The notes under the pieces were generated by a model. That model worked only from the letters and a program-made list of their open reading frames with translations, searched no databases and had not been told where the DNA came from. From Odontesthes bonariensis (lineage: Eukaryota; Chordata; Actinopteri; Atheriniformes; Atherinopsidae), in assembly GCF_027942865.1 (NCBI RefSeq), contig NC_134524.1, positions 3,482,536-3,546,535 on the forward strand: a stretch of DNA of 64,000 nucleotides, given 5' to 3'. This document shows, one piece after another, positions 33,316 through 43,789 of this stretch. Both the position numbers and the translations under genes were made by a program. Position 1 is the first letter of the stretch. Each line of letters opens with the position of its first letter.

Positions 33316-33544
33316 GTTGGGACCAGGTTTTCCTCAGTGAACCTGGAGTTTCTCTTTGATGCTGGCTTTTTAAAGTTGTGGTGCACGCACTAAACTCAAG
33401 GTGAAACTACTCAGAGTTGACTAAACTCACTCAAATCAGCATTTCTGGAACCGAAAACTCAGAGTTTTCTATCTCAGAGTAGATCAACTCAGAGATCAGG
33501 AACAGACTCAGAGTTTGTTGAATCTGCTTTGTGAAACGGACCCC

Positions 33545-34906
33545 AGATGTTCCTTATTTAGAGACCCAACGCAACATCTGCAACACCACAGCTGTGGATT
33601 TTTCTGATGTGTTCTGAACAAAACACACGTAGGAACCTTATTTTTGTCTCTACGTTTATTGTTTTCATCCTACAAGTGTAGAAGTTTTGTGCAGTCTAAG
33701 TTCTCTATTGTGCCCCCTACAGGGAACCTCCAGTAACAGTTGTAGTACTACGGTAAGTTAGTGAATAAATACAGCAATGACGGAGATGTTTCCCTACAAA
33801 AGCACAAGGTTTAAGAACAATAAGGTGGTTCAGGTTCTGGTACCTGGCCTGGTTCTGTACCCACTGAGGCAACGCAAAGTGCGAGTGCCCAAAACATGTG
33901 GAACAACCTGAAGTGCTGTTAAATTTACCTGTTGGATTTTATTGTTATTTATTTATGTAAAGCACTTTGGTCTTTGGTTATAAGGTGCTCTATAAATAAA
34001 CGTGACCTTGACCTCATGTTTGTGTTGATGTTGGTTCAATAGCTTTGACCTTCCGTTAAAAACAGAAGCCAAAAAAACATTTTCATGCATGAGAAACGTA
34101 ACATCATCAGCTTCATCGGTCTGTTAAAGTCAGATTTAGATTAATGCGTGATGGTGCGAGTTTACTCTGTTTTTCTTTCCTGCAAGATGGAAGCACATCT
34201 GCTGTCTCACAATGTCATGTCATACCGTCACAAAGAGTCAGATTAACATGCCAAGTGTGCACCAGTTATGTAAAAGCTTGTGTCTCTGGGGCAAACCCAG
34301 GAAACACAGCAGGGATGATGTCTCCGGACTGGCTTGGGAAGGCCTTGTGTTCCCTGGAGGAACATCTGGGTGAGGTGTTACTCAAATAAATCATTCAAAT
34401 GAAGTAAAATCAGATCAAACCTTAAAGCTGAAACTGTGACCTCGCTTTAAATGTATTGTTTGGTAACTGTAAAACTGACTCAATTCTCTGTTTGATATTA
34501 GATTATTTGTTTATTTCAGAAAAGAAGTTTTAATATTTGTGTTTGAGCTCTAACTCTGTGGCCATTAGGAGCCTTTATCTGTTTGGATCAGGAATAATTT
34601 CCCTGTGTCTTTACAGGCCTGTGGGGATGATTTCCATTTTTGTTAATCTTATCACCACCCACCGGCTACTGGAAAAACATTCCAGAAACATTCTGAACAG
34701 ATGCAGAGCTCCCTATCATACATATCAAATGTTGGCTCAACATTTTTTGAGGTAGTAGTCAGATGCCTTAAAGCCAAATTATAGAATAGAAACCCACAGA
34801 GACTGCAGAACTGGAAGATCCATCTATGTTTACAAAAAGTTCAAATACAAAACAGATTGAGTAGCAACGATTGCTGTTGTTACAACTGTTGTTATGTTTT
34901 TTTGGT
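33545..34906. other. Intergenic with a LINE tail
   Basis: 33930-34015 is an L2/RTE-like 3' tail ('gtaaagcactttggtcttt', 'gctctataaataaa'). Nothing else recognised. Confidence 0.5.
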
Positions 34907-35140
34907 ACATGCTAATTTACCTGCTAGCTACTACAAGCTAGCAAGAAGCTAGCAAGAAGCAAGAAGATCAAAACAAAATGGCCAAAATATGAACAGAAAT
35001 GTTATCGACACACAGCACATGCTAATTTACCTGCTAGCTACTACAAGCTAGCAAGAAGCTAGCAGGAAGCAAGCAAGAAGCAAGAAGCAAGAAGATCAAA
35101 ACAAAATGGCCAAAATATGAACAGAAATGTTATCGACACA
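34907..35140 (+). repeat. Tandem duplication of ~110 bp
   Basis: ACATGCTAATTTACCTGCTA ... ACAGAAATGTTATCGACACA occurs at 34907-35016 and 35017-35140. The second copy is longer through extra AGCAAGA units. Confidence 0.9.
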
Positions 35141-36338
35141 TGTTTGTGGACACCAGAATGTTGAATCAAGGTAATGATCGTCTGCTTTAACATGATTTTT
35201 CAACTTTCCGGTCACATTGTGTTCATGAATGTGTTAAAAAAAAAAACAGATACATGTGTAGGAAATATGTCAGAAAACCCATTTAATCATAAACAAACTT
35301 GTGATTTATACACTGGTACATCAGCTACAGAAAGAGTTGATTCCCTCTTAATATGGTAGAATTAGCTCACATAACAATATAATATATATACACATAACAA
35401 CACCAGCAGTCACCATGAAAGGCTCAATTTAAAGGAAAATAATTCCTCCACAAAAACAGTGCAATCAAAGACATTTTCTGGATAAACTTCAGCCCTTAAA
35501 TATTGAGTTTTGTGACAGATATTTTGTTCCAGAAAAAGTAAAGTCACATTTGGTTAAAGTAAAGAAGAATTACTATTAACATTCACAGATATTAATTTTA
35601 TCAGCTGCAACACCACGATACACCAATTAGAGTTGATAGATATTCCAGCATTGATATGAATGCAGCAAAGAAACTTTTCCAGATGAGTGTTAGCTTGGCA
35701 GATGATGTTTATTTATGGCATATTTACATCATTAGGCTATTATGTGAAAATATACAACTATATAGTTTTTGCGTCATATAATGAAGCTTGCTAATTTTTG
35801 AAGCCAATGAATTTGGCCAATTCTTTGCAGCTAAATCAAATGTCACTTGGTAAAAAACAAAAGCTAAAACCCACTTTAGCACTTAGCAGAGATCATTTTC
35901 CCTCTTATGAGCAGTCATTGTCTTACCTGGAGTAAACAGCAGTTATAGAAGTCTAAGTTTGTAGAATCAGAAACTTTTCTTGCTGAAGGTAAAAGTTATT
36001 CAGAAGAGGGAATTAACTTTTGATGTTTGAGTTGTTTTGGACGGCAAAACAAAATCCTTTTCTGATGGTAGCTTTTAGCTTTAGCTAGCTGCTCAATCTT
36101 CTCCAATCAGGAGAAACTCCAAAGTGCACTTTGACTACTGTTTACTGCAGGAAAACACTGACTACCGATTACACAACACCACTTAAAAAACATATATATC
36201 CTTTTTTAAGTTCAGGCTTTTGTTCATGAGGTCAAGTTTAACTCTAGTTTTAGCTAAATGCTAAATGCTAAGTTTAAGCTAAAGATATATATTTTCTTTT
36301 AGGCTAGTTTTTACAGTGATATCCAGTTGAGAACATAA
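35141..36338. other. Intergenic downstream of dkk2
   Basis: AT-rich, no gene or recognised repeat. Confidence 0.5.
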
Positions 36339-36344
36339 TTTATT
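36339..36344 (-). promoter_or_regulatory. Candidate poly(A) signal of dkk2
   Basis: AATAAA on the minus strand, about 416 bases past the dkk2 stop codon. Confidence 0.35.
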
Positions 36345-36759
36345 TTCTTGCATGCTGGAGGAAGTTACAACAGACACGCATCAGATATTCAACATTAACA
36401 CTTATCCTGTTGGTGTAAATGGAGTCAAACTGGATTTCAAAGTGGTTTCTGTGTGTCTAGACACCAGCGAAGGAAACCAGATCTGAACCACAAAGAGTTT
36501 CACATCCCACTCAGTTTGTGTGTCAATGCTGCCTCAAAGGAAGCTAATTACCATCAAGATACTACATTTTAAAGAGGAGGAGGAGGGGTAATGGGGAGTT
36601 TTCACAGGTGGAAACAGGAATATTATTCACCCCTCCCTTTGTTTAAAAATGTAAGCTTCCTTTCTCTGCCTCCCCTCGCCTCTGGGCTCGATCATTGACA
36701 GAGAAAGGAAGCCGTTCTTCCTCTCGTCCTTCTTCCAACCTTTCCATTTGTCCTTTTGC

Positions 36760-37154
36760 TCAGCTTCTCTGACACACGTGAAGTCTCATCTTTGCCACGG
36801 CTGAAGAGGATTTTGCTGACGATGGCAACGAGGAAGAGGAGAGCATTGAGGTGTGGGGAGCGGAGTGCCGAGACGAGGACGAGGACGCGGCAAACTTGGA
36901 CTTTGCAGCCAGCAGCAAAGACGGAGATGGAGTCAGAGGCTTGGTGCTGGAGTCCTGCAGAGTCCGGCAGCTCAGTCCGTCCCCGCAGGTGCAGCGCTGG
37001 AACAGCTCCAGTCCGTGGTGTCCCTTACGCCGTTGTCGTGTGCAAACCTGTCCCTCTCGCAGCACCGGTTTGCAGATGCGAGTCCAGAAGTGGCGGGCGC
37101 AGCACAAAGTGTCCGAGCAGTCTGAGGATCTTAGGCAGGGATCTCCGACCTGAC
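36760..37154 (-). CDS. dkk2: dkk2 coding exon 4 (second Cys-rich domain)
   Basis: Acceptor 'tgcgtttccag'. Encodes [20 protein letters not shown] through LHVCQRS and TGA at 36762-36760. The insertion lies about 36790-36940 and stays in frame. Confidence 0.92.
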
Positions 37155-40100
37155 CTGGAAACGCAGAAACAGAAAGGTGTGAAGGAAGCGGCAGACTTAC
37201 AAGCAAATGAATCGATAAAAAAACCCAGTAAGGAGAGCTCACCTTTGCTGGAGGATCTCTTGATGCTCACGCTCTCTTTCTTCCTCCAGCCTTTCTTTTT
37301 GGACAGTGGATTCACGTCTTCTCCAGTGATCCTCTGAGATGGAAAACTTTCCACATCAGGAACGCATTTATCTGCAAATAAAGAAGAAAAACAACATATT
37401 TAACTCCGCCTTCCAGAAATAAATCATCCTGGATTAGAATCGATTGTCTTTAAAGGATAATCTTACTGATGCTGCAGCGGTTGCCCGGGCAGCACATGCC
37501 ATCCCTATGGCAACGCCTGTTCCTCCTGCGGCAGGTCTGGCAGCGGGAGTGGACGGGACCTTTGGTGGGAACGTGGCAGTAGCTCCCCTCGCTGCACTCC
37601 AGGTCGCTCATGCACTGGTAGAGCTGCGGAGAAACCCAGAGATGTCACCATGAGCCTTTAAATCCGACTGTAACAACACTCAGAAACCCCAAGATGTCAC
37701 CCTGAGCCTTTAGATCTGACTGTAACAACACCCAGAAACCCCAAGATGTCACCATGAGCCTTTAGATCTGACTGTAACAACACTCAGAAACCCCAAGATG
37801 TCACCATGAGCCTTTAAATCCAACTGTAACAACACCCAGAAACCCCAAGATGTCACCCTGAGCCTTTAGATCTGACTGTAACAACACTCAGAAACCCGGA
37901 GATGTCACCATGAGCCTTTAAATCCAACTGTAACAACACCCAGAAACCCCAAGATGTCACCCTGAGCCTTTAGATCTGACTGTAACAACACTCAGAAACC
38001 CGGAGATGTCACCATGAGCCTTTAGATCTGACTGTAACAACACTCAGAAACCCGGAGATGTCACCATGAGCCTTTAAATCCAACTGTAACAACACCCAGA
38101 AACCCCAAGATGTCACCCTGAAACTTTAAATCTGACTGTAACAACACTCAGAAACCCCAAGATGTCACCCTGAGCCTTTAGATCCGACTGTAACACTCAG
38201 AAACCCCAAGATGTCACCATGAGCCTTTAGATCTGACTGTAACAACACTCAGAAACCCGGAGATGTCACCATGAGCCTTCAAATCCAACTGTAACAACAC
38301 CCAGAAACCCCAAGATGTCACCCTGAGCCTTTAGATCTGACTGTAACAACACTCAGAAACCCCAAGATGTCACCATGAGCCTTTAAATCTGACTGTAACA
38401 ACACTCAGAAACCCGGAGATGTCACCATGAGCCTTTAAATCCAACTGTAACAACACCCAGAAATCTGGAGATGTCACCTAGAGCCTTTAAACCCGACTGT
38501 AACACTCAGAAACCCGGAGATGTCACCATGAGCCTTTAAATCCGACTGTAACAACACCCAGAAACCCCAAGATGTCGCCATGGGCCTTTAAATCCGACTG
38601 TAACAACACTCAGAAACCCAGAGATGTCATCATGAGCCTTTAAATCCAACTATAACAACACTCAGAAACCCCAAGATGTCGCCATGGGCCTTTAAATCTA
38701 CCTATAACAACACTCAGAAACCCCAAGATGTCACCCTGAGCCTTTAGATCTGACTGTAACAACACCCAGAAACCCCAAGATGTCACCATGAGCCTTTAGA
38801 TCCGACTGTAACACTCAGAAACCCGGAGATGTCACCATGAGCCTTTAAATCCGACTGTAACAACACTCAGAAACCCCAAGATGTCACCATGAGCCTTTAA
38901 ATCCGACTGTAACACTCAGAAACCCCAAGATGTCACCATGAGCCTTTAAATCCGAATGTAACACTCAGAAACCCGGAGATGTCACCCTGAGCCTTTAGAT
39001 CCGACTGTAACACTCAGAAACCCGGAGATGTCACCTAGAGCCTTTAAATCCGACTGTAACAACACTCAGAAACCCCAAGATGTCACCATGAGCCTTTAAA
39101 TCCGACTGTAACACTCAGAAACCCGGAGATGTCACCATGAGCCTTTAAATCCGACTGTAACACTCAGAAACCCCAAGATGTCACCATGAGCCTTTAAATC
39201 CGACTGTAACACTCAGAAACCCCAAGATGTCACCATGAGCCTTTAAATCCGACTGTAACACTCAGAAACCCGGAGATGTCACCTAGAGCCTTTAAATCCG
39301 ACTGTAACAACACTCAGAAACCCCAAGATGTCACCATGAGCCTTTAGATCCGACTGTAACACTCAGAAACCCGGAGATGTCACCATGAGCCTTTAAATCC
39401 GACTGTAACACTCAGAAACCCGGAGATGTCACCATGAGCCTTTAAATCCGAATGTAACAACACTCAGAAACCAGGATATGTCACCTTGAGCCTTTAGATC
39501 CGACTGTAACACTCAGAAACCCCAAGATGTCACCCTGAGCCTTTAGATCCGACTGTAACACTCAGAAACCCCAAGATGTCACCATGAGCCTTTAGATCTG
39601 ACTGTAACAACACTCAGAAACCCGGAGATGTCACCATGAGCCTTCAAATCCAACTGTAACAACACCCAGAAACCCCAAGATGTCACCCTGAGCCTTTAGA
39701 TCTGACTGTAACAACACTCAGAAACCCCAAGATGTCACCATGAGCCTTTAAATCTGACTGTAACAACACTCAGAAACCCGGAGATGTCACCATGAGCCTT
39801 TAAATCCAACTGTAACAACACCCAGAAATCTGGAGATGTCACCTAGAGCCTTTAAACCCGACTGTAACACTCAGAAACCCGGAGATGTCACCATGAGCCT
39901 TTAAATCCGACTGTAACAACACCCAGAAACCCCAAGATGTCGCCATGGGCCTTTAAATCCGACTGTAACAACACTCAGAAACCCAGAGATGTCATCATGA
40001 GCCTTTAAATCCAACTATAACAACACTCAGAAACCCCAAGATGTCGCCATGGGCCTTTAAATCTACCTATAACAACACTCAGAAACCCCAAGATGTCACC

Positions 40101-43019
40101 CTGAGCCTTTAGATCTGACTGTAACAACACCCAGAAACCCCAAGATGTCACCATGAGCCTTTAGATCCGACTGTAACACTCAGAAACCCGGAGATGTCAC
40201 CATGAGCCTTTAAATCCGACTGTAACAACACTCAGAAACCCCAAGATGTCACCATGAGCCTTTAAATCCGACTGTAACACTCAGAAACCCCAAGATGTCA
40301 CCATGAGCCTTTAAATCCGACTGTAACACTCAGAAACCCCAAGATGTCACCATGAGCCTTTAAATCCGAATGTAACACTCAGAAACCCGGAGATGTCACC
40401 CTGAGCCTTTAGATCCGACTGTAACACTCAGAAACCCGGAGATGTCACCTAGAGCCTTTAAATCCGACTGTAACAACACTCAGAAACCCCAAGATGTCAC
40501 CATGAGCCTTTAAATCCGACTGTAACACTCAGAAACCCGGAGATGTCACCATGAGCCTTTAAATCCGACTGTAACACTCAGAAACCCCAAGATGTCACCA
40601 TGAGCCTTTAAATCCGACTGTAACACTCAGAAACCCCAAGATGTCACCATGAGCCTTTAAATCCGACTGTAACACTCAGAAACCCGGAGATGTCACCTAG
40701 AGCCTTTAAATCCGACTGTAACAACACTCAGAAACCCCAAGATGTCACCATGAGCCTTTAGATCCGACTGTAACACTCAGAAACCCGGAGATGTCACCAT
40801 GAGCCTTTAAATCCGACTGTAACACTCAGAAACCCGGAGATGTCACCATGAGCCTTTAAATCCGAATGTAACAACACTCAGAAACCAGGATATGTCACCT
40901 TGAGCCTTTAGATCCGACTGTAACACTCAGAAACCCCAAGATGTCACCATGAGCCTTTAAATCCGACTGTAACAACACTCAGAAACCCCAAGATGTCACC
41001 ATGAGCCTTTAAATCCGACTGTAACAACACTCAGAAACCCCAAGATGTCACCCTGAGCCTTTAAATCCGACAGTAACAACACTCAGAAACCCCAAGATGT
41101 CACCATGAGCCTTTAAATCCGACAGTAACAACACTCAGAAACCCCAAGATGTCACCCTGAGCCTTTAGATCTGACTGTAACAACACTCAGAAACCCCAAG
41201 ATGTTACCATGAGCCTTTAAATCCGACTGTAACACTCAGAAACCCGTCCAGTTCGAAGTCAAAGCAAGCGTTTGTTGCTGCTTCCTGCTGGACGTGTATA
41301 GCATGTTTATCTGTGTTTTATAGCGCATTTAAATCAAATTCAGTGTGAATCTGAACTGTATTCACTCTGAATTTGATTTAAATGCGCTATAAAACATGGA
41401 TAATCATGTTTATTGCGTACAGACTGAGCTTCTTGCCTCCAAACATAAAACATTTAACTAGAAATTTCGAATACGCCGTCTCTCCTGCTCTGTAACGAGC
41501 TGAAAGCAGCACTGACATGTCATGTTCGGTCCGAAAGGGCCAAAGTACGTCCTGCCAACCAAGTCTGAAGTGTCCAAACAGCTTTAAAATATTCTAAAAT
41601 AAATCAGAAATATTGTGACAATCCCTCTGATTCAGTTTGGTGCTTTTAATGGGTTTGTTTACATGTTGTAAAAGGTTTGTTAATAAAGTTTGAGACATTC
41701 AAGAGGTGATAAAGTTTCACATTGTAACAGCCTTAATGACCTTTAAAGGGACAGTTCGCCTCTTTTGACATGAAGCTGTATGACATCCCATATCAGCAAC
41801 ATCATTTCTGAACATCTTCTTACCCCCTGCTGCGTCCTGTGAGCAGAGTTCCAGCCTCGTTTTGGTGTTGATGAAGGTAGTCCGGCTAGTTGGCTGGGGT
41901 TTAAAAAATAAAGCGTTTTGTTTCTCAAAACAATATGCGTTCAACAGAGTAATACATTTGCATCACAAAATGGTTCTCCAGGAAAAAATGAAAAATGTAT
42001 GAAAGGATTGTGAGTACGAAAACAAACAATCACAGTGTTGTTTCTTCAAGTATCACTTCATTAGCATAGCATGCTAAAGCTTGATGTGTAAACAGATATT
42101 ATGATCCTGAGAGCTGTGCTGTTGGGGCATTTGCCCCCTGGTTGGGTCTCCCAAGGCAAACTAGTCTCAGGGGAGGGATCAGACTAAGAGTGATAAAGAC
42201 CTTTATCTATAAAGACAAAGAAACAGGAAAAAGTCAGACCTCACAATCTCTTGGCCCTATTTTCTCTCCCTTCGTATCACTGCCTGCTGCCGCCTGCCGA
42301 CAGCCGCACCTGTTACGGTGTTTGCTGCTCGGTCTGCACAGCAGGCAGTGATACGAAGGGAGAGAAAATAGGGCCAAGAGATTGTGAGGTCTGACTTTTT
42401 CTGGATGAGCGATTTTGTGATGCAAATGTATTACTCTGTTGAACGCATATTATTTTGAGAAGCAAAACGCTTTATTTTTTAAACCCCAGCCAACTAGCCG
42501 GACTACCTTCATCAACACCAAAACGAGGCTGGAACTCTGCTCACAGGACGCAGCAGGGGGTAAGAAGATGTTCAGAAATGATGTTGCTGATATGGGATGT
42601 TACACAGCTTCATGTCAAAAGAGGCGAACTATCCCTTTAATGACCTTAAAGGTTGAAAAGATGTAATATTCATGATGATGAAATTCAAAAGGTTTAAACA
42701 TCACATCAGTCCTGTCAATAAAATAAACTTAAATTAAACTGTAAATGTTTTTTTTTTAACGGTTTAACTCACAGAAAAGTCATTATTTGACACTTCTGTG
42801 AGTTATTTAAGTAGAAGAAGTAAGGCGTGAAGGAAACGTGCACGCACTCACCGTCAGGTCCACGTTCGGCTCCCACGCGCTCCTGTTTCCGGGGAGCGGG
42901 TGACCCTCGCGCAGGATCACGGTTCTGATGGAGTTCAGCCTGACGCGCGCCTCCGCGCGCCGGGAACACGCCAGGAGCACGAGCCCGACGCTCACCATCA
43001 GCACCAGCTGATGGCCCAT
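36760..43019 (-). CDS. dkk2: dkk2, Dickkopf-type secreted Wnt modulator (four coding exons)
   Basis: Dickkopf proteins are secreted and bind LRP5/6 and Kremen to tune canonical Wnt signalling. The coding sequence joins complement 42852-43019, 37467-37623, 37243-37371 and 36760-37154: 282 codons plus TGA (human DKK2 259 aa). All introns are GT-AG and in phase. Residues 1-24 are a signal peptide ([14 protein letters not shown]). LNSI and NRSA (N-glycosylation site at Asn45) match the DKK2 N-terminus. CRD1 (60-111) has all ten Cys with [22 protein letters not shown]2 (158-279) has [25 protein letters not shown] and [12 protein letters not shown], then the final LHVCQ. Between Cys 9 (214) and Cys 10 (279) there are 64 residues instead of 16 in human, an insertion of about 48 Ser-rich residues. 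Synteny with aimp1/gimd1 supports dkk2 over dkk1 or dkk4. Confidence 0.9.
37243..37371 (-). CDS. dkk2: dkk2 coding exon 3 (inter-domain linker)
   Basis: Acceptor 'tctttatttgcag', donor AAAG|GTGAGC. Encodes [15 protein letters not shown] and a basic [10 protein letters not shown] stretch, joining CRD1 to CRD2. Confidence 0.88.
37467..37623 (-). CDS. dkk2: dkk2 coding exon 2 (first Cys-rich domain)
   Basis: Acceptor 'gggtttctccgcag', which is also the end of the adjacent minisatellite; donor ATCA|GTAAGA. Encodes [20 protein letters not shown] through [11 protein letters not shown]. Confidence 0.92.
37630..41246. repeat. 49/52-bp minisatellite, about 70 units, in dkk2 intron 1
   Basis: Unit CTCAGAAACCCCAAGATGTC plus ACCATGAGCCTTTAAATCCG and ACTGTAAC(AACA). 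Variants alternate CCCCAAGATG/CCCGGAGATG, CATGAG/CCTGAG and 49/52-bp length. It begins immediately beside exon 2, and its first unit includes the acceptor's pyrimidine tract. Marker variants repeat at a spacing of about 1365-1414 bp, revealing a higher-order duplication. Confidence 0.97.
41315..41395. repeat. Near-perfect palindrome, 36-bp arms, 9-bp loop
   Basis: Arms 41315-41350 and 41360-41395 pair with one mismatch (GTTTTATAGCGCATTTAAAT ...). The loop is CTGAACTGT. Weaker complementarity extends about 25 bp further out on both sides. It lies just upstream (in dkk2 sense) of the minisatellite. Confidence 0.92.
41747..42636. mobile_element. TTAA foldback element, copy 3 (890 bp, complete ends)
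   Basis: Starts AGGGACAGTTCGCCTCTTTT after TTAA (41743-41746) and ends with the inverted partner before TTAA (42637-42640). Inside: left arm, LINE 5' segment (42040-42215, forward), inner hairpin (42233-42395), right arm. It is the same design as copy 2 in the opposite orientation. It lies in dkk2 intron 1. Confidence 0.87.
42233..42395. repeat. Inner hairpin of foldback copy 3
   Basis: Arms GTCAGACCTCACAATCTCTT ... and complement; the spacer is the reverse complement of that in copy 2, as expected from the element's orientation. Confidence 0.85.
42852..43019 (-). CDS. dkk2: dkk2 coding exon 1 (signal peptide)
   Basis: Starts in a CCATGG context two bases after a splice acceptor (TTGTTTTGCAG), so translation begins at the start of the second transcript exon. 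Ends ACG|GTGAGT, phase 0. Encodes residues 1-56. Confidence 0.88.
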
Positions 43020-43532
43020 GGCTGCAAAACAAATGATTCTTCTTATTTTCCTTATTTATTCCCTTTTTTAAAAATCTTTTTAAGCTTAAAACGTCCGACT
43101 TTAGGGACACCAAACCTGTTTTTACACATTTAGAAAACCTCACGTGCAGCTGACCCAAACTCATCCCCTTAACGCCTATTGTCGCATATATGCTGCAAAC
43201 CGTTTGACTCAATCAACCAGCTGAGATAGCATCTTTATTCCCCCAATGCCGGTTAGTCCATATTCACCACGGACCTAGGAACCTTTTATATAAATAAATA
43301 TGTAAAAAAAAAAAAAGGGTGAATAAAAAAAACCTTATTATTGACCAGGATGCCTGCTGTCGCAAATTTGCAACATACCAAAAGTTCTATTTATTTTTTG
43401 TGCAAAAGTGAAATGAATAAACTCAGCATTATTTACCATCTAGCCTACTTAAGGCTAAAACACACACAAAACATGTTTTTATATACAGCTATATAAATTC
43501 AGGCGTTAAGGGGTTAAGATAAAAAATCCTAC

Positions 43533-43755
43533 CTGATGAAGACTTTTTCTTTAGAATCTGGACCCACAGAAACTCCTCACGGGTTGCGTGTAGAATGAAG
43601 TTTTCCGCTCTGAAAGTCGGTAAATGTGGAGTAAAAGGTCCCGGTCCCGTTAAACCTCCCGGTCCCGTTAAACCTCCCGGTCCCGTTAAACCTCCCGGTC
43701 CCGGTTCTGTTTCAGGCTCTCAGGTGAGGATGCTCCATCTGACTGCAGCTGGACA
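43533..43755 (-). other. dkk2: dkk2 5' untranslated exon
   Basis: On the minus strand a strong donor TCAG|GTAGGA ends an exon at 43533; the intron runs 43532-43022. The upstream limit is placed about 30 bases after the TATA box and is approximate. Confidence 0.55.
43643..43704 (+). repeat. 18-bp tandem repeat in the dkk2 5' UTR
   Basis: GGTCCCGTTAAACCTCCC three times plus a partial. It lies in the predicted untranslated exon. Confidence 0.9.
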
Positions 43756-43782
43756 GGTGAGCGGCGCTCGGACCCCGCTCCG

Positions 43783-43789
43783 CTTTATA
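43783..43789 (-). promoter_or_regulatory. TATA box of dkk2
   Basis: TATAAAG on the minus strand in a GC-rich setting, upstream of the donor-bounded 5' UTR exon. Confidence 0.55.

Larger units (their letters stand above)
31453..33544. mobile_element. Inverted-repeat DNA element expanded by two internal minisatellites
   Basis: Left end GAGGTCCGATTCACGAAGCA, right end (minus) GGGGTCCGTTTCACAAAGCA, the terminus of a common fish MITE. Both subterminal regions carry 'aactctgagt' motifs. About 1.8 kb of its 2.1 kb is tandem repeat. Confidence 0.75.

Noticed and set aside
36756-37337. 193-codon plus-strand frame
   Set aside because: Antisense shadow of dkk2 exons 3 and 4.
37444-37653. 69-codon plus-strand frame across dkk2 exon 2
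   Set aside because: Shadow of the minus-strand dkk2 exon, which has ten domain cysteines and correct splice sites.
42233-42395. Apparent inversion of the hairpin spacer in foldback copy 3 relative to copy 2
   Set aside because: Copy 3 as a whole lies in the opposite orientation (LINE segment and hairpin order are also reversed), so the spacer is simply read from the other strand.
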